Below, in pieces: positions 1-5,227 of a DNA stretch of 6,330 nucleotides (positions are counted from its first letter, which is position 1; each line of letters begins with the position of its first letter). The notes below the pieces were generated by a model. It was not told the origin of the DNA, did not search any database, and was given only the letters and a program-made list of their open reading frames with translations. The DNA is from Bacillota bacterium. GTDB taxonomy: Bacteria > Armatimonadota > Hebobacteria > Hebobacterales > Hebobacteraceae. The position numbers and the translations under genes were made by a program. The stretch spans positions 1 through 6,330 of the forward strand of contig JAUVSA010000129.1 of assembly GCA_030597345.1 (NCBI GenBank), given 5' to 3'.

Positions 1-1
1 C

Positions 2-2314
2 AACCTGCCGCCGGCGCGGCTGCTGATGGGAGACACCGGGGCTCTCGGTATCGGGGCCGGACTGGCGGCGTTGGCGATCTTCGCCCACGCTGAACTGTCG
101 CTCCCGCTGCTGGCGGCGCCTTTTGTCATCAATGCTGCCTCGGTGGTGGTGCAAATGGGAACGGTGCGGGGTCTCTGGCGCATAGCGAGGCCCCTTCGTC
201 ACCAGACCACCGAAACCGCTCGCCCCTTTCTCTGCACTCCTCTCCACCACCACTTCCAGTGGCTCGGGTGGAACGACTGGCGAATCCTGGGCCTCTACTG
301 GGGCCTGGGAGCGCTGATGGCCGCGTGGGGTCTGGTCGCCCTGCATTCGGGAGTGCTGTGGTTGATCGGACTGCTGTTGCTGGCCGGATTCCTGCTGGGC
401 GCCGCGATCCAGAAGCTCCTTCAGGCCAGCTACTTCCTAGGGCTCATCCCCGGCACCGAGCAATCGCCCTCCGTGCGGGTGGCTCTCCATCGCGGATTGC
501 CGCTGGCGGTGCTCGGAGACCCCCTTTACCGGGTGCACTACGAGACGGGCATCACCGAGTCGATGCTGGTCGGCGCGACCGCAGAGAGCATCCTCTGGCG
601 GCCGATCGCTGAAGTCGAGGCCCATGTCTTGCTGGGGAAGATCTACGCTGACCAGCGTATGCTCGACGAGGCGCTGGCGGAGTGGGAGCAAGTACCGGTT
701 CGGAATCTGTTGATCAGGCCCAGCGCGGTGCTGCGGCTGGCGCGGATCTACTATGGACGCGACCGGCTGCTGGAGGCGATCAAGCTCTGGGAGCAGCTTC
801 CGGCTTCTCGGCTCTCGGAGATGCCGAACCTGCGCGGGGTGGTGCGGAGTGCAAAGCTCCGCCTGGCCGATCTAGCCAGCAAATCCCATCGGCAGGGAAT
901 CCGCATGCTTCGCAACGCACGGCAGACCGGCGAGATGCCAGAGCGATTGGAGGGCTATCTCACGGCCGCCCGCAGGCTCAACCAAGATCTGCTCTCTCTG
1001 CTGCTCTATGAGCGAGAGAAGTTGAGAGGCCGCGCGGCTGACCCGCAGGCCGCCCGGAGCCGGAGGGAGCTGCTGCTTCGCACACGCAACGCTGTTCTGG
1101 CGCGGATACAGGAACTAGATGGGGCGCTGGCGTACCTCGCCCGCACCGCGCCTCCGCCCTCGGGCGAGGACGCACCCCCGATCGGAGATCCCGCGCAGCG
1201 GGCATCTCAGGAACTGGGGTATGAGAGAGACGACCTGATAAGGCTGCTCGCCCGCGCTGGAACGAGCACGCCCGAGATCACCCAAGCCGCCGTCCACCCA
1301 AAGGCTTCGCGGAACACGGTCTACCGGGTTGGCCTGGCCTGGTCGGACGGAGGTCCCGACAGTGTCATAGCCAAGCGGTATGCAGCTGACCGGATCGCGT
1401 TCTTCTCGGCCTGCTATCGCCGCGAGCGGGGCGTGCTGGAGCTGCTGAAGCGATACGGCTGCGCGGTGCCACAGGTTCACGCAGGGGAGCTGAGAGACGA
1501 TCAAGCCTTGCTCATCATGCAGGATCTAGGCGATGAGACGCTGGCAGAGCGGCTGGAGGCTTCAGATCCTTCGCTGAAACGACACTGGCTGCGGTCGGCC
1601 GTAAATGCACTCGTGGCCCTGCACGGGACTGCCCATGGGCATCTCCGCGAGTTGACCGCGGAGATCCGGAAGATCGACAAGGAAAGCCTGGGAGCGAGCT
1701 ACTATCTGAACGCCGTGCGGATTGCGCTGGACCGTATCGCTGAACTGACCGGCGCGGCAATAGAGGAAGCGGAGTGGGAACGCCTGGCGGAACAGGCCGG
1801 CCCCCTGATCGACTTCCTGTGCGAGCGGCCGGTGGGGTTCATCCACTTCGAATTCACCCCTCACCATCTCCTGGTCACAGAGGCCGGGCTTCACGTGTTC
1901 GATTTCGAGCAGGCGACCATCGGGCCGCTGGAGTTCGACCTGGCCGCTCTGCTGGCACAGCCCGAAAGCGACATCGGCGCCGAGGGCTGGGAGGAGATGG
2001 TGCACCACTACGGCGTCTGCGCGTCAGAATCAGGGCTTCCGGTGGCCGGCGGAGCAGAGCTGTCCCGCGGGGTGGCCTATGCCGCGCTCTTCAAGTGCTT
2101 GGTCTATGCGGGCGCGGCGGCGAACTTTCTGGACAAGTTCGGAGGGGAGCACCATCTCCAGCGTTTTCGCTACTATCTGGACCGGTGCCAGACGATACTG
2201 CCGCGCTGGCCCCCGCTCCGGCCGCTGGGCCATCTACTGGCAGGACGTTTCCGAGCGGCTCAAGAGCTAGCACTTGGCGGCAGCGTCCGCCCGCGCGCAG
2301 GTCCGTCTGGTTGA
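2..2314 (+). CDS. MraY-type glycosyltransferase C-terminus fused to TPR region and APH-like kinase fold (5' partial)
   Basis: Partial gene, open at the left edge. The frame reads N-L-P-P-A-R before the Met at nt 26, matching the NxxPARxxMGDTG motif of MraY (transfer of phospho-MurNAc-pentapeptide to undecaprenyl phosphate at the inner membrane), so that Met is internal. Residues below count it as 1. Seen: MGDTG at 1-5, whose Asp is a Mg ligand in MraY; membrane helices; the MraY-specific PLHHHF at 72-77, followed by GW; a last canonical helix at about 85-106. Family members end about here. This protein adds a hydrophobic helix (109-128), two TPR-like helix pairs (about 195-260), basic helices (265-372), a Pro-rich linker (373-389) and an APH-like kinase fold (about 400-745). 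Kinase landmarks are VIAK (Lys450), RRERG (Glu468), HFEFTPHH (607-614) and FDFE (Asp626). The expected HxDxxxxN is HxExxxxH, so activity is uncertain. The substrate is unknown; this may be a paralogue rather than the housekeeping mraY. The TGA stop overlaps the next gene's promoter. Confidence 0.85.
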   Translation, partial: NLPPARLLMGDTGALGIGAGLAALAIFAHAELSLPLLAAPFVINAASVVVQMGTVRGLWRIARPLRHQTTETARPFLCTPLHHHFQWLGWNDWRILGLYWGLGALMAAWGLVALHSGVLWLIGLLLLAGFLLGAAIQKLLQASYFLGLIPGTEQSPSVRVALHRGLPLAVLGDPLYRVHYETGITESMLVGATAESILWRPIAEVEAHVLLGKIYADQRMLDEALAEWEQVPVRNLLIRPSAVLRLARIYYGRDRLLEAIKLWEQLPASRLSEMPNLRGVVRSAKLRLADLASKSHRQGIRMLRNARQTGEMPERLEGYLTAARRLNQDLLSLLLYEREKLRGRAADPQAARSRRELLLRTRNAVLARIQELDGALAYLARTAPPPSGEDAPPIGDPAQRASQELGYERDDLIRLLARAGTSTPEITQAAVHPKASRNTVYRVGLAWSDGGPDSVIAKRYAADRIAFFSACYRRERGVLELLKRYGCAVPQVHAGELRDDQALLIMQDLGDETLAERLEASDPSLKRHWLRSAVNALVALHGTAHGHLRELTAEIRKIDKESLGASYYLNAVRIALDRIAELTGAAIEEAEWERLAEQAGPLIDFLCERPVGFIHFEFTPHHLLVTEAGLHVFDFEQATIGPLEFDLAALLAQPESDIGAEGWEEMVHHYGVCASESGLPVAGGAELSRGVAYAALFKCLVYAGAAANFLDKFGGEHHLQRFRYYLDRCQTILPRWPPLRPLGHLLAGRFRAAQELALGGSVRPRAGPSG

Positions 2315-2340
2315 CGCCTCGGGCGCACGACGGCTATAAT
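2311..2340 (+). promoter_or_regulatory. sigma-70 type promoter for the DUF3084 gene
   Basis: TTGACG at 2311-2316 matches the -35 consensus at 5 of 6 positions. TATAAT at 2335-2340 is a perfect -10, and the spacer is 18 bp. Transcription would start near 2347, giving a leader of about 33 nt before the GTG start at 2380. The -35 box contains the stop codon (2312-2314) of the upstream fusion gene, so the downstream gene can be transcribed independently although the two genes are tightly packed. The call is from sequence alone, but the match is unusually good for DNA this GC-rich. Confidence 0.75.
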
Positions 2341-2379
2341 CCGCTGGGTGGGGAATGTTGACTCCGGGAGAGACTCCTC

Positions 2380-3696
2380 GTGGGCGAGTTCTACGGAATC
2401 TTCCTGATTATCACGCTGGTGGCCGTAAGCGGGGTGATCGCGTATGTGGGAGACATTGTCGGACGGCGCATGGGTCGCAAGCGGCTCAGCCTGTTCGGAC
2501 TTCGCCCCCGCCACACGGCGATTGTTATCTCCGTCGCGGCAGGAATGCTCATCACCATCCTCACTCTGGGCACCGCCATGTTGGTGTCGAGAGACGTAAA
2601 GGACGGCTTCCTGCGAGTTGGGCAAATGCGCCAGGAGCGAACAGTGCTCTCGCAGCGGCTGGCCAGCCTGGACGGCCAGCTCAAGCGACAGGAGAGAGAG
2701 TTCGAACGTCTCCGACAAGCCTCTGAGGCGCAGTTGCAGGCGTTGAACGCCGTCGAGGCCGATCTCGAGGAAACCAAGGGCGAGCTAGCGGAAGCAAGAG
2801 CAGCCCTGCGCCAGGAGCAAGTGAAGCTTGCTCGCGCCTCAGCTCAGGTGAAGGAGAGAGAAGCTGTCGTAGAGCGTCAGACTCGACTGCTCACGAACCT
2901 GGGGAGAGAGCACGACAAGCGCCTGAGAGTCATCGACGACCTGGAAGCGTGGCGGAAATGGCTGACCCACGGTGTCGTGATAGAACGCGGCCGGCCGATC
3001 CTCTTCGGGGCGGGGCAACCCATCGCGGCGGAAGTGATCGATGGTGGCGCTCCGCCTGCCACGATTCGTACGAAGCTGGAGGTGTTTGCGGCACGTCTGG
3101 ACGAGATGGTGCGTGCGGCCGGCGCGCTTCCCATGGCCGGAGACGAGCGAGCCGTGGTTCTCGCCAAGCCGGTGCCGGACCCCGAGGGGGACTCGCTGAC
3201 TTGGGCCTCCGACGACCAGGTGCTTGACGCCGTTGCCGAAGCCGTCCATCAGACCGCGGGAGATGTCATCGTTCGCGCCTTCTCCGTGATGAACACCCAC
3301 AAGGACGAGCCAGTCCCGATCGACTTCGAGCTCTTCCACAACCATCTCGTCTTCGGCAAGGGGGAGGCACTGGCGGAGACTATCGTTGACGGCAGACTGT
3401 CCCCCCCGGCGCTCATGGAGGCGCTGGTGAGCCTGCTGCGGGACGAAGTCGGCGCGAAGGCCAGGGCGGAGAATGTGATGCCCCGACCGGGTGCGTTTGG
3501 GGGCGAGGTCTTCGGGTCCCCGCCGCGAGCGGTGGGGGAAATGGGCTTCGAAGAGCTCTTTGGGGCAATCGAACGGCTTCGGGAGGTCAACGGACCTGCC
3601 CGCGTCACCGCGGTCGCAGCCGGCGACACGTGGACCAGTGGCCCCCTCGCGGTGGACCTGCTCGTAGAGCCGATCACAGCGACTTCTGGCAGTTAG
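2380..3696 (+). CDS. DUF3084 domain-containing membrane/coiled-coil protein
   Basis: A 438-residue protein recognised as DUF3084 by its N-terminus: a first membrane helix (about 5-24), then AYVGDIVGRRMGRKRLSLFG and LRPRHTAIVI, a near-signature of the family, then a second helix (about 45-69). Residues about 80-190 are Gln/Glu/Arg-rich with heptad-like leucines and predict a long coiled coil. The C-terminal half (about 195-438) looks globular and ends in DTWTSGPLAVDLL, which also resembles family members. The start is GTG at 2380, preceded by GGGAG at 2366-2370 with 9-nt spacing; the next in-frame Met (residue 31) would cut off the first helix and the motif. It follows a strong promoter. The function of DUF3084 is not established. 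The architecture suggests a membrane-anchored scaffold with a soluble coiled-coil stalk. The neighbouring YqgF-like gene may be a functional partner. Confidence 0.88.
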   Translation: MGEFYGIFLIITLVAVSGVIAYVGDIVGRRMGRKRLSLFGLRPRHTAIVISVAAGMLITILTLGTAMLVSRDVKDGFLRVGQMRQERTVLSQRLASLDGQLKRQEREFERLRQASEAQLQALNAVEADLEETKGELAEARAALRQEQVKLARASAQVKEREAVVERQTRLLTNLGREHDKRLRVIDDLEAWRKWLTHGVVIERGRPILFGAGQPIAAEVIDGGAPPATIRTKLEVFAARLDEMVRAAGALPMAGDERAVVLAKPVPDPEGDSLTWASDDQVLDAVAEAVHQTAGDVIVRAFSVMNTHKDEPVPIDFELFHNHLVFGKGEALAETIVDGRLSPPALMEALVSLLRDEVGAKARAENVMPRPGAFGGEVFGSPPRAVGEMGFEELFGAIERLREVNGPARVTAVAAGDTWTSGPLAVDLLVEPITATSGS

Positions 3697-3841
3697 CCTC
3701 CAGGCGCGCGCCCTTCCAGAGGCGAGGTCGACGAGCACGAGCTGTTCCCTGCCGGTATGCACTGTTCGGGGGTCATGGGGTAAATAGACTACACGGTGAG
3801 GAGAAGGCGACCGGCCCCTCGTCTCGGGCGGGGCACTAGCC

Positions 3842-3890
3842 GGGCGCTGCAGGGCAGCCCCGCCGGAGCAGGGGGCGCGATGCGCCCTCT
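3842..3890 (+). other. tandem GC-rich hairpins upstream of the YqgF-like gene
   Basis: Two adjacent inverted repeats. The first pairs 3842-3850 with 3854-3861 (GGG-C-GCTGC / GCAGC-CCC, one bulged C, loop AGG). The second pairs 3870-3878 with 3882-3890 (AGGGGGCGC / GCGCCCTCT, one G-T wobble, loop GAT). Neither is followed by a T-run, so they are not classical intrinsic terminators. They lie 24 nt or more before the ATG at 3915 and could be a structured leader, a poorly U-tailed terminator of the DUF3084 transcript, or chance pairing in GC-rich DNA. The rest of 3697-3914 shows no convincing gene or promoter. Confidence 0.35.
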
Positions 3891-3901
3891 GTGCTGTACG
3901 T

Positions 3902-3914
3902 GAGGTCGGACCCT
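3902..3914 (+). promoter_or_regulatory. ribosome binding site choosing the ATG start of the YqgF-like gene
   Basis: GAGG at 3902-3905 sits 9 nt before the ATG at 3915. The frame is open further upstream, with GTG codons at 3891 and 3900, but those are preceded by the arm of a hairpin and no Shine-Dalgarno-like sequence. The residues they would add (before MHKPD) are not part of the RNase H fold. The ATG is therefore preferred. Confidence 0.5.
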
Positions 3915-4343
3915 ATGCACAAGCCAGATCCAGCCAGGGGTCCAGTGCTTGCCGTGGATCCAGGCCGAGACAAGTGTGGAATCGCGGTGCTGGCCGCCGA
4001 TGGTGCCGTTCGCCACCGCGCAGTCGTGTCAACCGACCAGGTTGCCCAGGAAGTCGCCCGTCTGGTGGCGGAACACGCCGTTGGGCAGCTGCTGATAGGG
4101 GACCGCACTGCCTCGCGGGAGGTGACTCGCGCCCTGCGCGAGGCCGGCTGTCCACTGGCACCGCTTCTGGTCGACGAACATCGCTCCAGCGAGGCGGGTC
4201 GCCGTCGCTACTTCGAAGACAATCCGCCTCGCGGCTGGCGCCGTCTCTTGCCGGTTGCTCTCCAGACTCCGCCCCGACCGTACGACGACTGTGCGGCCGT
4301 GATTCTTGCGGAGCGCTACCTATCCTCCCTGCGAACCCGCTGA
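3915..4343 (+). CDS. YqgF-like RNase H/RuvC-fold protein (putative nuclease or resolvase)
   Basis: A 142-residue soluble protein about the size of YqgF/RuvX, the family that includes the pre-16S rRNA processing nuclease and is related to RuvC Holliday junction resolvases. The first strand carries VLAVDPGRDKCGIAVL (Asp15), the DxGxxxxGxA motif. LLVDEHRSSEAGRRRYF (Asp87/Glu88) matches the DERxTTxxA motif. PYDDCAAVILAERYL (Asp124 or Asp125) matches the C-terminal Asp helix. So three acidic positions of the active site appear present. The middle motif of classical YqgF (GxPxxxxGxxG) is replaced by LLIGDRTASREV, making this a divergent paralogue rather than a sure RuvX. The GWRRLLP plus PPRPYDD stretch resembles, from memory, the cyanobacterial-type homologues found near DUF3084 genes. 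It follows DUF3084 in the same direction after 218 bp and converges on the slipin gene. Substrate is unproven. Confidence 0.75.
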   Translation: MHKPDPARGPVLAVDPGRDKCGIAVLAADGAVRHRAVVSTDQVAQEVARLVAEHAVGQLLIGDRTASREVTRALREAGCPLAPLLVDEHRSSEAGRRRYFEDNPPRGWRRLLPVALQTPPRPYDDCAAVILAERYLSSLRTR

Positions 4344-4367
4344 CCCGTTGGCCCGCTGACGGTCGAG

Positions 4368-5186
4368 CTATCCCGTCTGCTCAGTCGTGGAGCCGCCGCC
4401 TTGAGGACCCGGACCCGACTGCGGCGCGAGCCCTTTGATGAAGGGCGTGAACAAGTCTATGGGCACCGGGAAGATGGTTGTAGAGTTGTGTTCCGATGCC
4501 ACCTCGGCCAGGGTTTGCAGGAAGCGAAGCTGGAGCGCGATTGGCTCTTCCGCCATGATCTTCGCAGCATCCTGGAGTCGCTGCGCGGCCTGGTACTCTC
4601 CTTCAGCGTTGATCACCTTCGCCCGCCGCTCTCGCTCGATCTCGGCCTGCCTCGCCATCGCCCGCTTCATGCTGTCCGGCAGGACGACATCCCGCACCTC
4701 GACCATCGAGACCTTGATCCCCCACGGCTCGGTCTGCTCGTCTATGATCTCCTGGAGCCGGTGGTTGATTTTCTCCCGGTCCGCCAGGAGGTCATCCAAC
4801 TCGGATTGCCCAAGCACGCTCCGAAGCGTGGTCTGCGCGATTAGGTAGGTGGCCTTGTGGAAATTCTGCACCTTCACCACTGCGTCGCTGGGATCCATCA
4901 CCCGGTAATACACGACCGCGTCCACCGTAACCGGGACGTTGTCCCTGGTCATCACTTCTTGGCGCTGAACGTCGATGGTCTGGATGCGCGTGCTGATGCG
5001 CTCCATTCTGTCCACTACCGGGATCAGCAGAATCAGACCCGGCCCCTTGACCGGGATCAGTCGACCGAGCCGGAAGATGACCGCGCGCTCGTACTCTCGC
5101 AGAATTCGCACCGCGGCGGCCAGCAGGATGATCACAAACGCAATCAGCGCAATCGTAATTGGCAGACCAATGTTTCCTTCACCCAT
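4368..5186 (-). CDS. slipin (stomatin/SPFH band 7 family membrane protein)
   Basis: A 272-residue stomatin-like protein. Residues about 7-27 form a membrane anchor, followed at once by EYERAVIFRLGRL, the classic slipin entry into the SPFH/band 7 domain (about 28-190). Other family landmarks are GPGLILLIPVVD, IDVQRQEVMTRDNVPVTVDA, VVYYRV, LRSVLGQSELDDLL and WGIKV..VEVRDVVLP. An Ala/Glu/Arg-rich oligomerisation helix (about 170-210) follows, then the C-terminal STTIFPVPIDLF motif and a Gly/Gln-rich tail. Length is normal. Slipins form membrane-associated rings and are partners, and in archaea substrates, of the NfeD protease encoded just upstream; the 41-bp gap supports one operon. The ATG at 5186 is chosen over the GTG two codons earlier because AAAGGAG (5196-5202) is 9 nt from the ATG but only 3 nt from the GTG. 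No clear terminator is seen after the stop. Confidence 0.95.
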   Translation of the reverse strand: MGEGNIGLPITIALIAFVIILLAAAVRILREYERAVIFRLGRLIPVKGPGLILLIPVVDRMERISTRIQTIDVQRQEVMTRDNVPVTVDAVVYYRVMDPSDAVVKVQNFHKATYLIAQTTLRSVLGQSELDDLLADREKINHRLQEIIDEQTEPWGIKVSMVEVRDVVLPDSMKRAMARQAEIERERRAKVINAEGEYQAAQRLQDAAKIMAEEPIALQLRFLQTLAEVASEHNSTTIFPVPIDLFTPFIKGLAPQSGPGPQGGGSTTEQTG

Positions 5187-5202
5187 GGGCACTCACTCCT
5201 TT
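5187..5202 (-). promoter_or_regulatory. strong ribosome binding site of the slipin gene
   Basis: Reading the minus strand, AAAGGAG (5202-5196) is a near-perfect Shine-Dalgarno sequence followed by 9 nt and then ATG. It fixes the slipin start at 5186 rather than at the in-frame GTG at 5192. It lies within the 41-bp gap after the NfeD stop codon, so the two proteins are probably translated independently from one transcript. Confidence 0.7.
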
Positions 5203-5227
5203 CGCTGAACTGGCGCGTCGATCCCGA

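Noticed and set aside
26..28. ATG at 26 as the start of the first gene
   Set aside because: The frame is open to the left edge, and the preceding codons (N-L-P-P-A-R-L-L) continue the MraY NxxPARxxMGDTG motif. The Met is internal, and the real start lies outside the window.
1562..2008. Minus-strand open frame opposite the kinase domain
   Set aside because: It is antisense to recognisable kinase motifs, shows no family signature, and is explained by GC-rich codon bias.
1774..2361. Plus-strand open frame of 195 codons overlapping the end of the kinase domain
   Set aside because: It is Arg/Gly/Pro-rich, in a +1-type shadow frame of the kinase, and has no recognisable domain.
2358..2363. TTGACT as a second -35 box
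   Set aside because: No -10-like sequence lies 16-18 bp downstream; that region is already coding.
2839..3762. Long minus-strand open frame (307 codons) opposite the DUF3084 gene
   Set aside because: It lies antisense to a clear DUF3084 gene, has no recognisable domain, and is rich in Arg and His, as expected of a shadow frame in GC-rich DNA.
3781..3790. TAAATAGACT as a possible -10 box for the YqgF-like gene
   Set aside because: TAGACT matches only 4 of 6 positions, and there is no -35-like hexamer at the right spacing (TGTTCG is poor).
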